Source of the DNA: Flagellimonas spongiicola
Lineage (GTDB): Bacteria; Bacteroidota; Bacteroidia; Flavobacteriales; Flavobacteriaceae
DNA length: 64,000 nucleotides
Reading direction: 5' to 3'
Assembly (NCBI RefSeq): GCF_023502425.1
Contig: NZ_JAMFMA010000003.1
Coordinates: 620,001-684,000 of the forward strand
The notes under the pieces are model-generated. The model was not told the origin of the DNA. It made no database searches and worked only from the letters and a program-made list of their open reading frames with translations. Of this stretch, positions 44,012-53,677 are shown one piece after another (position 1 is the stretch's first letter; each line of letters begins with the position of its first letter). Position numbers and translations under genes: made by a program.

Positions 44012-45040
44012 ATGGATACTTCGGAGAATCCAGACAGCTCACAAGACGATTTGTTTGAGCATTACAAATTTGTGGCCTCCAAAGGTCAGGAACCGCTGCG
44101 TGTGGATAAGTTTTTGATGAATTTCATTGAGAACGCAACACGAAATAAAATCCAGCAGGCTGCAAAGCAGGGTCAGATTTGGGTGAATGACACCATTGTT
44201 AAGCAGAATTACAAGGTAAAAGCAGGAGATGAGGTCAAAGTGATGTTTGAGCATCCTCCCTATGAATTTCTTTTAACGCCAGAAGATATTCCATTGGATA
44301 TCGTCTACGAAGATGATGCCGTATTGGTGGTCAACAAACCAGCTGGAATGGTGGTACATCCCGGACACGGTAATTACTCTGGAACTTTGATCAATGCTTT
44401 GGTCCATCATTTTGAGAACCTACCTCATAACAGTTCTAATCGCCCAGGTTTGGTGCACAGGATTGATAAGGATACTTCAGGCCTATTGGTAATTGCCAAA
44501 ACTGAAACGGCAATGACACACCTTGCCAAACAATTTTTTGATAAAACCAGTGAACGGGAATATGTGGCTCTGGTCTGGGGAAATGTCGCAGATGAGGCAG
44601 GAACAGTTGAAGGTCATATTGCAAGAAACCCGAAGAACCGACTGCAAATGATGGTTTTCCCAGAGGGGGATCAAGGCAAGGAGGCGGTGACACATTACAA
44701 GGTTCTGGAACGTTTGGGATATGTAACCCTGGTTTCCTGTAAGTTGGAAACGGGAAGAACACACCAGATTCGTGTACATATGAAATACATTGGGCACACC
44801 TTGTTCAATGATGAGCGCTACGGCGGCGACAAAATTTTAAAAGGAACAACGTTTACTAAATACAAGCAGTTCGTTGATAATACCTTCAAGATTCTTCCTA
44901 GGCAAGCCTTACATGCCAAAACCTTGGGCTTTATCCATCCGGTAACAGGTGAACTTATGCGATTTGATTCAGAGTTGCCTGAGGACATGATAACCTGCAT
45001 TGAAAAGTGGCGACATTATAGCAAGCACAACCAATCATAA
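44012..45040 (+). CDS. rluD: RluA-family 23S rRNA pseudouridine synthase (RluD-like)
   Basis: A 342-residue enzyme with an N-terminal S4 RNA-binding domain (about 28-85; LRVDKFLMNFIENATRNKIQ) and a catalytic domain with the motif HRIDKDTSGLLV containing the catalytic Asp, plus ETGRTHQIRVHM. RluD-type enzymes modify helix 69 of 23S rRNA. The S4 domain and length favour RluD over RluA, but the exact sites are inferred. It follows the PASTA gene after 2 bp. Confidence 0.88.
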   Translation: MDTSENPDSSQDDLFEHYKFVASKGQEPLRVDKFLMNFIENATRNKIQQAAKQGQIWVNDTIVKQNYKVKAGDEVKVMFEHPPYEFLLTPEDIPLDIVYEDDAVLVVNKPAGMVVHPGHGNYSGTLINALVHHFENLPHNSSNRPGLVHRIDKDTSGLLVIAKTETAMTHLAKQFFDKTSEREYVALVWGNVADEAGTVEGHIARNPKNRLQMMVFPEGDQGKEAVTHYKVLERLGYVTLVSCKLETGRTHQIRVHMKYIGHTLFNDERYGGDKILKGTTFTKYKQFVDNTFKILPRQALHAKTLGFIHPVTGELMRFDSELPEDMITCIEKWRHYSKHNQS

Positions 45041-45127
45041 AGGAATTCAATCACAGGATTGAAAACACCTTTTAAAAATATCGGTGCAAACAGTTTTTAC
45101 TCCCTATTTTTACTAAAACTTAAATTG

Positions 45128-45889
45128 ATGAAGATTGTTATTTCCCCAGCTAAGTCGTTGGATTTTGAAACCGCTTTACCAACATCTAAACACAGTCAAC
45201 CTGAATTTTTAGAGCAATCCTTGAAACTGAATGCAGTTTTGGCTAAGAAGAAACCTAAGGCGTTGTCAAAATTAATGTCCATTTCTGACAACCTTGCTGA
45301 ACTCAATTGGGAACGTAATCAACAGTTTTCTGTTCCATTTACCACAGAAAATGCAAGACCAGCAGTCTATGCATTTAATGGTGATGTGTACCAAGGTTTG
45401 GATGCCTATTCCATTTCTGAAGATAAATTGGACAATTTGCAAGACACCTTACGTATCCTATCTGGACTTTATGGGATTTTAAAACCCTTGGATTTAATGC
45501 AGCCATACCGCTTGGAAATGGGGACGCAGCTCAAAGTAGCACGTAAAAAGAACCTCTATGAGTTTTGGAAAAAACAGCTTACGGATCATCTTAATTCAGA
45601 ATTGGAAGATGATGAGTTGTTCATCAATTTGGCCAGTAACGAATATTTTGGCGCCATTGACACCAAGAAACTTAAAATTCCAGTTGTTACCCCCGTTTTC
45701 AAAGACTGGAAAAATGATAAATTGAAAGTCATCAGTTTTTTCGCCAAAAAGGCCAGAGGGAGCATGGTACGCTATATTCTTGACACGAATACGACTAACT
45801 TGGAAGAACTAAAAGGTTTTGATTATGATGGTTACATCTTTAGTGCGGAACATACGCTAAAGGAAAATGAGCCAGTTTTCATTCGTTAG
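45128..45889 (+). CDS. yaaA: Peroxide stress protein YaaA (DUF328)
   Basis: A 253-residue cytoplasmic protein of the YaaA family, which in E. coli limits free iron during hydrogen peroxide stress. [46 protein letters not shown] and NLASNEYF match the family. The ATG at 45128 starts the conserved MKIVISPAK; the 23 residues upstream do not fit. It could share a transcript with rluD, 87 bp upstream. Confidence 0.93.
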   Translation: MKIVISPAKSLDFETALPTSKHSQPEFLEQSLKLNAVLAKKKPKALSKLMSISDNLAELNWERNQQFSVPFTTENARPAVYAFNGDVYQGLDAYSISEDKLDNLQDTLRILSGLYGILKPLDLMQPYRLEMGTQLKVARKKNLYEFWKKQLTDHLNSELEDDELFINLASNEYFGAIDTKKLKIPVVTPVFKDWKNDKLKVISFFAKKARGSMVRYILDTNTTNLEELKGFDYDGYIFSAEHTLKENEPVFIR

Positions 45890-46046
45890 GTCTCAGATAC
45901 CAATTTAGTTTCTGATAAATCTGTTGGTGTTAGTAATAAAAACAAGACACCTTAATTTGTGATGTGCATAAAATATCTGCGCATATTAGGTATTTATCAC
46001 GAACTTAGCCCTTCATCATTAACTATAACCATACACCGTTTGTACA

Positions 46047-48593
46047 ATGCAGCATTCAAGACGTCTTGAGGAATTTAGAAAATCGGTAACCAATAAATTC
46101 AATATCTATAACAGCCTTTTCTTAAGCTTACCTTATCGTGATATTGAAAATGTAGGGATGTTGATTCCCTTGTTATTAGATCAGTGTCAGGAGGGGTTGA
46201 AAGAAGGCAAGCAACCGCAGGAAATATTAGAGACATTCTTCACCAACTTTGTGGAAATCAAAGACGAACGCGAACGATTGGACTTTATGTTCAAGATCAT
46301 TCAATACGTGGAACGACAAGTGGTGCTTTATGATAGTGTGGAAGATTCTGCTTTTCCAAAACTCCAAAAGTATACCAACTCTTTATCGGTAAAAGACTAT
46401 TTTGAGTTGGTAAACCAGACAAAAAACTGGGACAAGATATCCCAAAATCTATCTAGTTTTAGTGCCCGTTTTGTACTGACCGCGCATCCTACGCAATTTT
46501 ACACCCCGGCAGTTTTGGATATCATTGCCAAACTTCGGGAACTCATTGATGCTGACAAGGTTGATGACATAGATTTGACGCTTCAACAACTAGGTTTGAC
46601 TTCATTGGTCAACTCAAAAAAACCAACACCTTTAGATGAGGCCAAGAATATCATATACATCTTAAGAAATACCTATTACGAAACCATTGGTGAACTTTTC
46701 GAATTTATAAAAAGCAATATTCGAGATGAGGAATTTGCCAACTACGACATAATTAAACTTGGATTTTGGCCTGGTGGCGACCGAGACGGTAATCCTTTTG
46801 TAACTGCAAAAATCACCAAAAGCGTGGCGGATGAGTTACGATTGACTTTGATGAAGTGCTACTACAATGAACTTAAAGCCTTACGCAAGAAACTCACTTT
46901 TAAGAGTATTCAGGAAGACTTGATTGTATTGAGCAATAAGTTGTATAAGGCCATGTTCGATGCAAAAACCTTGATCAGTTATACGGAAATCATTGGAATG
47001 TTGACTGACATCCGCGAAAAACTCGTAACAAACCATCATGGTCTGTATTTAAAGGAATTGGATCGTTTCATCAATAAGGTACATATTTTCAAGACCCATT
47101 TTGCGTCCTTGGACATCCGCCAGGATCATAGTAAACATTACTTAACCGTGGAAACCATTCTAAAGCAAAATGGTGTAATCAAGGAATCCTTGGAGGAGTT
47201 GAGTCAAGAAACACTGGTTGACTGGTTATTGAATAAAGACCTTTCCTTGAATCCATCGGATTATGAGGAGGATATAGTAAGAGATACGCTTACCAACATC
47301 ATGCAATTGAAGGAGATTCAGCATAGTAACGGAGAGCAAGGTTGCAACAGATATATCATTAGTAATTCAGAAGACATTTATTCTGTGTTCTTCGTATTTG
47401 GATTGTTTAGATGGTGTGGGTGGAAAACAGAGGATATCACTTTTGATATTGTGCCGCTGTTTGAGACCATGAAGGGTATGGAAGCTTCTGAATCGGTAAT
47501 GCAAACCTTCTTTGATACACCGGTGTACAAAGAGCATTTGGCAAGAAGAAACGGCAAGCATACCATTATGTTAGGCTTCTCAGATGGTACAAAGGACGGT
47601 GGCTACCTTAAAGCAAACTGGTCCATTCTAAGAACTAAGGAAACCCTCAGTAAAGTCTGCAAAAAGAACGGCATTAAAGCTATTTTCTTTGATGGAAGGG
47701 GAGGACCACCCGCACGAGGTGGAGGTAAGACACATAGGTTCTACGCGGCCCAAACCAATGATGTGGCAAATCATGAAATCCAAATGACCATTCAAGGTCA
47801 GACCATTACCAGTACCTATGGTACAAAGGAACAATTCATGCACAATGCAGAGCAATTGTTGACAGCAGGATTGAGTAATGACCTTTATGGAGAAGAACAT
47901 GTGATTTCCCAAGAGCAACGCCAACTAATTGAACGATTATCGGAATTGAGCTTTGATAAGTATGATGCCTTGAAGCAGCACGATCGTTTTATTCCGTATT
48001 TGGAACATAGAAGTACGCTTAAGTACTATACCAAAGCGAACATTGGAAGCCGGCCTGGAAAAAGAGGAAGTAAAAAACAACTTACGCTCTCCGATTTACG
48101 CGCCATTTCCTTTGTGGGCTCTTGGAGCCAATTAAAACAGAACGTACCTGGTTATTTTGGAATGGGAACTGCTATCCAACAACTAGAAAAAGAAGGAAAT
48201 CTGGATGCGGTCAAAAAGCTTTACCAAGAAGTACCTTTCTTTAGAGCCTTGATGCACAATAGTATGATGTCTTTGGCTAAGACAAATTTTAATCTGACCA
48301 GTTACCTTCGTGACGATGAAGAATTTGGTGAATTCTGGAGTATTTTATTCGATGAGTACGAATTGTCTAAAAAAATGCTGTTAGAAATCTCCGGGCAAGA
48401 AATTTTGATGGAAGATGAAGCGGTTTCAAGGGAATCGGTGAAAATCAGGGAGCAGATAGTTCTACCGCTATTGGTGATTCAGCAAAATGCACTCTATCAT
48501 ATTACACAAGACACCAAGCATAAAGAGCTGTATGAGAAGATTGTCACAAGATCACTTTATGGGAATATAAACGCTAGCAGGAATTCAGCATAG
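46047..48593 (+). CDS. ppc: Phosphoenolpyruvate carboxylase
   Basis: An 848-residue enzyme that carboxylates PEP to oxaloacetate to refill the TCA cycle. The first active-site motif LTAHPTQ carries the catalytic His. WPGGDRDGNPFVT and FKTHFASLDIRQDH are conserved. The glycine-rich loop reads FFDGRGGPPARGGGK, unlike the FHGRGGSxGRGGxP of E. coli and plant enzymes, marking a divergent clade. The ATG at 46047 has no obvious consensus promoter in the 157-bp gap before it. A strong terminator follows. Confidence 0.95.
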   Translation: MQHSRRLEEFRKSVTNKFNIYNSLFLSLPYRDIENVGMLIPLLLDQCQEGLKEGKQPQEILETFFTNFVEIKDERERLDFMFKIIQYVERQVVLYDSVEDSAFPKLQKYTNSLSVKDYFELVNQTKNWDKISQNLSSFSARFVLTAHPTQFYTPAVLDIIAKLRELIDADKVDDIDLTLQQLGLTSLVNSKKPTPLDEAKNIIYILRNTYYETIGELFEFIKSNIRDEEFANYDIIKLGFWPGGDRDGNPFVTAKITKSVADELRLTLMKCYYNELKALRKKLTFKSIQEDLIVLSNKLYKAMFDAKTLISYTEIIGMLTDIREKLVTNHHGLYLKELDRFINKVHIFKTHFASLDIRQDHSKHYLTVETILKQNGVIKESLEELSQETLVDWLLNKDLSLNPSDYEEDIVRDTLTNIMQLKEIQHSNGEQGCNRYIISNSEDIYSVFFVFGLFRWCGWKTEDITFDIVPLFETMKGMEASESVMQTFFDTPVYKEHLARRNGKHTIMLGFSDGTKDGGYLKANWSILRTKETLSKVCKKNGIKAIFFDGRGGPPARGGGKTHRFYAAQTNDVANHEIQMTIQGQTITSTYGTKEQFMHNAEQLLTAGLSNDLYGEEHVISQEQRQLIERLSELSFDKYDALKQHDRFIPYLEHRSTLKYYTKANIGSRPGKRGSKKQLTLSDLRAISFVGSWSQLKQNVPGYFGMGTAIQQLEKEGNLDAVKKLYQEVPFFRALMHNSMMSLAKTNFNLTSYLRDDEEFGEFWSILFDEYELSKKMLLEISGQEILMEDEAVSRESVKIREQIVLPLLVIQQNALYHITQDTKHKELYEKIVTRSLYGNINASRNSA

Positions 48594-48624
48594 TTAAGCC
48601 CATATATTTTAAATGAAAATTAAG

Positions 48625-48662
48625 AAGTATCCATTGTTATTAATGGATACTTTTTATTTTTA
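48625..48662 (+). terminator. ppc terminator merging into the next promoter
   Basis: AAGTATCCATT (48625-48635), loop GTTATT, AATGGATACTT (48642-48652), 11-bp perfect stem, then TTTATTTTTA. The same stretch also reads TTG (48634-48636), 18 nt, TATTTTTA (48655-48662; one mismatch to the -7 box), 4 nt before the ATG at 48667. Confidence 0.75.
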
Positions 48663-48666
48663 GGCA

Positions 48667-49392
48667 ATGTACTACTACCTCGTAATTGCCCTGCAAGGGT
48701 TTTGTATCTACCACTGCTATACACAACGAAATAACTACTATTGGATTTTTGCCATTATATTTCTGCCATTGGTAGGATCACTGCTCTATTTGTTTATGAA
48801 TGTTTTTCAAAAGAGGGATATCGAAAAAGTGCAGGATAGTTTGGTGACTGTAATAAACCCTTCAAAAAAAATCAAGGATTTGGAGAAGAAACTCAAGTTT
48901 TCCGAAACCTTTGAAAATAGAGTGGCGTTGGCAGATGCTTATTTGAATGAAAATTTATATCCTGAGGCAATTTCACATTATGAGGCTTCCTTAAAGGATG
49001 TGTTCAGCCAGGATTTCTACGTGATTTCTAAACTTTTGGAAGCCAATTATTATTCAGGCAATTTGGAGGAAGTGATCCTGCAGGCCGAAAAAATCAGGGG
49101 TAACACCCAATTTAGAAAATCCAAAGCTTCCTTCTTTTACGCGCTTTCCTTGGAAAAACATGGAGGCCTCAATTTGGCAGAAGAAGTTTTGAGAACTTTT
49201 GATGCGCCATATTCCAATTTCATAGAACGATTGGAATTGGGGCGTTTTTTGACCCGTCAAAACAGACCGTCAGACGCCAAGGAAATCTATCAGGAAATGC
49301 TTGGTGAAGCTGAGAATATGTCAAAACAGAATTTGAGACAACATAGGGATACTATCAAAAAAGTACGCGAAGAATTACAGCAACTCCAATAA
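48667..49392 (+). CDS. Membrane-anchored TPR protein
   Basis: A 241-residue protein with two N-terminal hydrophobic segments (about 3-15 and 24-45), a charged coil (about 50-80), and TPR-like helices (about 80-235; NLYPEAISHYEASLKDVF and similar). The layout resembles bacterial proteins with a PLDc_N-like membrane hairpin before TPRs. Partners are unknown. It overlaps the UDG-like gene by one base (TAATG). Confidence 0.75.
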   Translation: MYYYLVIALQGFCIYHCYTQRNNYYWIFAIIFLPLVGSLLYLFMNVFQKRDIEKVQDSLVTVINPSKKIKDLEKKLKFSETFENRVALADAYLNENLYPEAISHYEASLKDVFSQDFYVISKLLEANYYSGNLEEVILQAEKIRGNTQFRKSKASFFYALSLEKHGGLNLAEEVLRTFDAPYSNFIERLELGRFLTRQNRPSDAKEIYQEMLGEAENMSKQNLRQHRDTIKKVREELQQLQ

Positions 49393-50057
49393 TGTTCGAA
49401 CATACGCATCCTTATAAACCATTTCTGTTTCCAGAGGCTACCAAGGTCATTGTAGGTACTTTGCCTCCACCACGATTTACCACCGGCGATTTAAAGGCAG
49501 ATGATGTCGATTTTTGCTATGGTAGCCGTAACGGTATGTTGTGGCCAATTTTGGATGAAATCTTCAATTTGAATCTAAAATTTGAAACTACCCACGAGGC
49601 TACAGAACAACGTAAAAACTTTCTGCTGAAACATAAAATTGGCGTTTGCGATATTGTTGAAAGTGCACTAAGAGAGAAAATTGATGCTTCTGATTTGGGC
49701 ATGCAAGATGCAAAGTTGCGTAATCTGGTAGGTTATTTGAAACAATACCCAGCAATAGATACGGTATTGTTCATGGGCGGAAATAGTAAAAATGGACCCG
49801 AATACTTTTTTCGGAGGCAACTGAAAGAACAAGGATTACAATTGGAAGTGATTTCCAATAGTGTTCCCAGAATACATCGATTGTCTTTAGGATCTTCTAG
49901 AAAAATCCGAACAGTTTCGTTTACTGCGCCATCAGGTGCAGCAAACAGGGCGATTGGAAGTCTTCAAACCTATAAGGATTTGAAAGCTAAAAACCCTAAG
50001 TTCACCACCTTCGATTTTCGGGTATTACAGTATCGCGAGTTTTTTATAGAGGATTAG
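49392..50057 (+). CDS. Uracil-DNA glycosylase superfamily-like protein
   Basis: A 221-residue protein. VIVGTLPPPRFTTGDLKADD followed by FCYGSRNGMLWPIL resembles the active-site region of UDG/MUG superfamily proteins (GTLPPP in place of GQDPY), and NSVPRIHRLS is a plausible second motif. It may remove damaged bases or be a catalytically altered relative. It is co-transcribed with the TPR gene and overlaps the convergent barrel gene by 4 bp. Family assignment is moderate. Confidence 0.65.
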   Translation: MFEHTHPYKPFLFPEATKVIVGTLPPPRFTTGDLKADDVDFCYGSRNGMLWPILDEIFNLNLKFETTHEATEQRKNFLLKHKIGVCDIVESALREKIDASDLGMQDAKLRNLVGYLKQYPAIDTVLFMGGNSKNGPEYFFRRQLKEQGLQLEVISNSVPRIHRLSLGSSRKIRTVSFTAPSGAANRAIGSLQTYKDLKAKNPKFTTFDFRVLQYREFFIED

Positions 50058-50920
50058 AGCGTATATCGGACACCTAAGGAAAAATCCAGTCTTGGATTTC
50101 CAATAAACCGTTGACCATTAGGGAGCTCTACTGTTTCTGTTCCATCTGGGGATTCAAAATCAAATTTTTTGATTCGTCCTCCTGTTATACCTAATTGAAG
50201 ACCCATATAGAATTGCTTCGCCACTTGTACATCGTATCCTAAATCAACACTTGTTCCGAACGTTTTTGCATTTACTTCATAGTTGTCTACCAAAACTTGT
50301 TCGTTTTTAAAGTGTAACAGACCGAATGAAGAATTTATAAAAAATGCGGTTTTCGTGTTTTTGCCCAAGAATCGTGTTGCTAGTGTTGCTCCTATAAAAG
50401 AGGCAGTTATTTTGTTTTCTAATCTACCGGTTACTTGTTCTCCATCCGGGTTATCGAATGAAACATTATCAAATGAATTTGATGACTTGAACAAATTATA
50501 TTTTAGACCAACGCCTATGGTTCTGTCAAAAAAATAGATTCCACCAATTTCAATATGGTAACCAGATCTTAAATCTTTATAAAAGTTTTCTGGTGTTACG
50601 CCTTCAATTCTTCCTGGATCGTAACTTAGACCTCCACTAATCGCCAATCTAATACCAGACGCATCAATGTATCCCGGTAAACTGTCTTTTGGAATTTTAA
50701 TAGTTGGGTCAAAACCCTGTTTAAAGGACTTTACTTCAGATCGTTGTATTAGAGTACTTTCATAAACTCCATCTTTGAGATATACGAATTGGATATAGTC
50801 TTTTTCCAGATTTGTGATTTTACAAGAAATAGTTTGGTCACTAGTTGTGACAATTACATCTTGAGCACAAAGGGAACTGGAGATAAAAAGCGCTAAAAAA
50901 GCAATTAGTAAATTTTTCAT
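50054..50920 (-). CDS. Outer-membrane beta-barrel protein
   Basis: A 288-residue exported protein: signal peptide (MKNLLIAFLALFISSSLCAQ), a short soluble region (about 21-85; ISCKITNLEKDYIQFVYL), then alternating amphipathic strands with a C-terminal strand ending SLGVRYTL. This fits a small outer-membrane barrel of the OMP_b-brl type. Its ATG overlaps the stop of the lipoprotein gene (50917-50920), so the pair may work together. Role unknown. Confidence 0.78.
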   Translation of the reverse strand: MKNLLIAFLALFISSSLCAQDVIVTTSDQTISCKITNLEKDYIQFVYLKDGVYESTLIQRSEVKSFKQGFDPTIKIPKDSLPGYIDASGIRLAISGGLSYDPGRIEGVTPENFYKDLRSGYHIEIGGIYFFDRTIGVGLKYNLFKSSNSFDNVSFDNPDGEQVTGRLENKITASFIGATLATRFLGKNTKTAFFINSSFGLLHFKNEQVLVDNYEVNAKTFGTSVDLGYDVQVAKQFYMGLQLGITGGRIKKFDFESPDGTETVELPNGQRFIGNPRLDFSLGVRYTL

Positions 50921-51282
50921 TTGTTGTATTTGATAGGTGTTTTCAAAATAATCGCATCGATTCTATGGCAAGTGCTCCAGAAATCAGGTTTTTTGTGCAT
51001 TGTGATTTTAATAGCATTTCCACCCGCTTTGCGAGCTTCCAATTTGGCTTTATCTAGCACGATCTCATAGTTGCATTTTACGCTGAATCCAGTATCACGA
51101 GCTTTCAATACACCAATTTGCTCGAATTCTTCTGGTATATCTTCATCTATGTCAAATACAACTACTTCTTCATCATAGGCTAAGGATTGATAGTCTTTTA
51201 CCAATACCGAGGAAAGTTTTGGACTGCAAGAGATCAAGAAAGTAAAACTTAAAAGAACTGTAAGATATTTATTGTTAATCAT
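50917..51282 (-). CDS. Small lipoprotein, function unknown
   Basis: A 121-residue lipoprotein with lipobox FLISC (Cys at about 19). The mature part has four further segments of note: VVVFDIDEDIPEEFEQIGVL, GFSVKCNYEIVLDKAKLEA, RKAGGNAIKITMHKKPDFWS and a second Cys in STCHRIDA. The two Cys could form a disulfide. The KxEAxxxGGNAxxI pattern is shared by several unrelated-looking envelope lipoproteins. It overlaps the barrel gene by 4 bp. Confidence 0.7.
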   Translation of the reverse strand: MINNKYLTVLLSFTFLISCSPKLSSVLVKDYQSLAYDEEVVVFDIDEDIPEEFEQIGVLKARDTGFSVKCNYEIVLDKAKLEARKAGGNAIKITMHKKPDFWSTCHRIDAIILKTPIKYNK

Positions 51283-51348
51283 ACAACCGAAGCATATAAT
51301 GCCTTAAAGAACGATAAGATATGCGGTTCATTGTAATGAGGGTTCTTT

Positions 51349-52845
51349 TTATTGAGGATTAGTACTCAAAATTGCATATAAAGCTTGAATGCCATAGGCT
51401 AACTGTCCAATTTTAAGATTCTCATTCGGACTATGCTGGTTGTTATCCGGATTAACCATTGGCACTAAGAACGCAGGTATCTGAAGTTCATTGATAAAAG
51501 GAGCTATTGGTACAGTACCGCCCATGATCCGAAACCGCACTACTTCAGCATCAAAGGTAGACTCAAGGGTTTGGACCAATGAAACACCAAAAGGACTGTT
51601 CAAATCAGTACGGAAGGCGTCTGTTACGCTTCCTTCGGTAACGGTAACTATTTTGTCATTTGCCATTCGTTCAGATTTACTGGGTACATGATCCAATACA
51701 TGATAACCCTGTTCGGAAATATAACTTTTCACAAGGTTTTTTAGACGTGTACCATCACTTTCAGGAACCAAACGCAAATCGAGTTCTGCCGTTGCACTTT
51801 CCGGTACTATGGTCCGGCTCTTAGGGCCAATCCAACCTGAACCAAGACCACGCACATTCAAACTTGGGTATTGAAGGGATTCTTGATAAAAACCACCTAC
51901 TTTTTCCGCAGTTTTGAATTGTAATTTATCTGCAATGGCTTCATCGCTATCGGGAACACTTCGCAATACCTCGATGATGTCCTCATTTACCGTTATACCA
52001 TCATAATAGCCAGGAATGGTTACCCGACCTTCCTTATCTTTCATTCCAGAAAGCAATTGCGCCAATTGGAATCCAGGATTTGGGGCATAATTGCCGTAAT
52101 GTCCACTATGCTGGGGTTTAATAGGACCATATGTTGTCAATGTCATAGTGGTGATACCTCGGCACCCGTATACCACAGTTGGTCTTCCCGATGCATGGAT
52201 CGGACCATCAGCAATCAATAAAAAGTCCGCTTCTAATAACTCACGATATTGCTGAACTGCTTTTGGCAAAGGTTTGCTACTTTTCTCTTCCTCGCCGTCC
52301 AATATGACTTTTACATTAAATGGAATTTCCTTGCCATCTTTTTTAAGTAAATCAATAGCGTTAAGAAACATTACAATAGGGCCCTTGTCATCCGAAGTTG
52401 AACGACCAAACAATCTATAGTCATAGTTGATGTCATCATTCAATTCATTAAAGGAAACAGTTTCAAAACCATTCGCAGTTGGCTTTTTCAATACCGTTTT
52501 ATAGGGGTCTGGTTGATTCCATTTTGAAGGTTCTACTGATTGTCCGTCAAAATGCATATAAATCAATATAGTTGGTTTGTTATCCTCCATTGGTGTTGCG
52601 GCAAAAAACAAGGGGAGATTCTCAGTAGCCAGTTCTGCAGTATTGAAACCACGATCACCGAATTTTCGTTTTAACCAGCTTATGTTTCGGTCAATGTCAT
52701 CCGGATTCAAAGCATCGTTCGGAATGGCAATAAAATCCCGAAGTTCCTCAATGGCATGGGCTACCTGCGATTTAATAGCCGCCTTGTCTTGGGCAAAAAC
52801 TGTAATTGATAAACAAAGGGCAAAAAAACATACCAGTTTTTTCAT
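51349..52845 (-). CDS. M20-family metallopeptidase (dipeptidase-like), exported
   Basis: A 498-residue exported peptidase with a signal peptide (MKKLVCFFALCLSITVFAQ). The zinc-site motifs are YMHFDGQSV, FGRSTSDDKGP, and DGEEEKSS with the catalytic Glu. A dimerisation domain is present in the middle. The C-terminal NQHSPNENLKIG carries the last His ligand. It probably cleaves small peptides in the periplasm. It starts 31 bp after trpA, so read-through from the trp operon is possible. Confidence 0.9.
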   Translation of the reverse strand: MKKLVCFFALCLSITVFAQDKAAIKSQVAHAIEELRDFIAIPNDALNPDDIDRNISWLKRKFGDRGFNTAELATENLPLFFAATPMEDNKPTILIYMHFDGQSVEPSKWNQPDPYKTVLKKPTANGFETVSFNELNDDINYDYRLFGRSTSDDKGPIVMFLNAIDLLKKDGKEIPFNVKVILDGEEEKSSKPLPKAVQQYRELLEADFLLIADGPIHASGRPTVVYGCRGITTMTLTTYGPIKPQHSGHYGNYAPNPGFQLAQLLSGMKDKEGRVTIPGYYDGITVNEDIIEVLRSVPDSDEAIADKLQFKTAEKVGGFYQESLQYPSLNVRGLGSGWIGPKSRTIVPESATAELDLRLVPESDGTRLKNLVKSYISEQGYHVLDHVPSKSERMANDKIVTVTEGSVTDAFRTDLNSPFGVSLVQTLESTFDAEVVRFRIMGGTVPIAPFINELQIPAFLVPMVNPDNNQHSPNENLKIGQLAYGIQALYAILSTNPQ

Positions 52846-52852
52846 AACTCGA

Positions 52853-52875
52853 TTCGGTTAAAAATGAAAACCGAA
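52853..52875 (-). terminator. Weak hairpin after trpA
   Basis: TTCGGTT and AACCGAA (52853-52859, 52869-52875) form a 7-bp stem just after the trpA stop. No U-tract follows on the minus strand. It is a poor terminator and would allow transcription into the M20 peptidase gene. Confidence 0.3.
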
Positions 52876-52876
52876 G

Positions 52877-53638
52877 TTAGCGAATTCCCGCAACAAACCC
52901 ATCGATTTTTTTAGGGCCATTTTGCTTCAAATGTTTGATGAAAGCGGACCCGATTATTGCTCCTTTGGCCTTGTTTGTAGCTTGTTCAAAAGTGGATTTA
53001 TTACTAATGCCAAAGCCTACAATTTGTGGGTTGTTCAACTTCATGTTTGCAATTCGGTCAAAGTAGGTGTGCTGTGCATCTCCAAACCCTTCTTTTGTTC
53101 CAGTTGTACTTGCAGAACTTACCATATAGATAAACCCGTCAGAAGCGGCATCTATTTCCCGAATTCGCGCTTCACTCGTCTGAGGCGTAATCAGAAAAAC
53201 GTTGATTAATCCATACTTTTTGAAGATTGCTTCATATTCTTCTTGATAAACATCCAAAGGTAGATCAGGTAGGATTAAACCATCAATTCCGATTTCTTGA
53301 CATTTCTTACAAAAAGCCTCCACTCCATATTGGAAAACTGGATTGAAATAGCCCATAATGATCAAAGGTATTTCAACTGAATTTCGAATACCGACCAACT
53401 GCTCAAATAACTTATCCGTGGTCATGCCGTTGCGAAGCGCTTGTGTTGAACTAGCTTGAATGGTTGGACCATCTGCCAATGGATCGCTAAAAGGTAGTCC
53501 AATCTCAATCATGTCAACCCCATTTTTCTCCAACTCCTGTATGATTTGGACTGTGTTTTCCAATGCCGGATAACCAGCCGTAAAATAGATGGAAAGTAGT
53601 TTTTTGTCCGCTTTAAGTTTACTATTGATTCTATTCAT
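52877..53638 (-). CDS. trpA: Tryptophan synthase alpha subunit
   Basis: A 253-residue TIM-barrel subunit that cleaves indole-3-glycerol phosphate to indole for the beta subunit. The catalytic Glu is in MIEIGLPFSDPLADGP. The second catalytic Asp lies in DGLILPDLP, and FIYMVSSASTTG is the phosphate-binding region. Last gene of the trp operon, 39 bp after trpB. Confidence 0.97.
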   Translation of the reverse strand: MNRINSKLKADKKLLSIYFTAGYPALENTVQIIQELEKNGVDMIEIGLPFSDPLADGPTIQASSTQALRNGMTTDKLFEQLVGIRNSVEIPLIIMGYFNPVFQYGVEAFCKKCQEIGIDGLILPDLPLDVYQEEYEAIFKKYGLINVFLITPQTSEARIREIDAASDGFIYMVSSASTTGTKEGFGDAQHTYFDRIANMKLNNPQIVGFGISNKSTFEQATNKAKGAIIGSAFIKHLKQNGPKKIDGFVAGIR

Positions 53639-53677
53639 CCTTTGACGCTACTGTTATTTTCGTAAAATTATCTGGGG

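Noticed and set aside
45955..45990. Imperfect repeat ATGTGCA / TGCGCAT upstream of ppc
   Set aside because: Short, with a G-U mismatch and no tract or promoter alignment.
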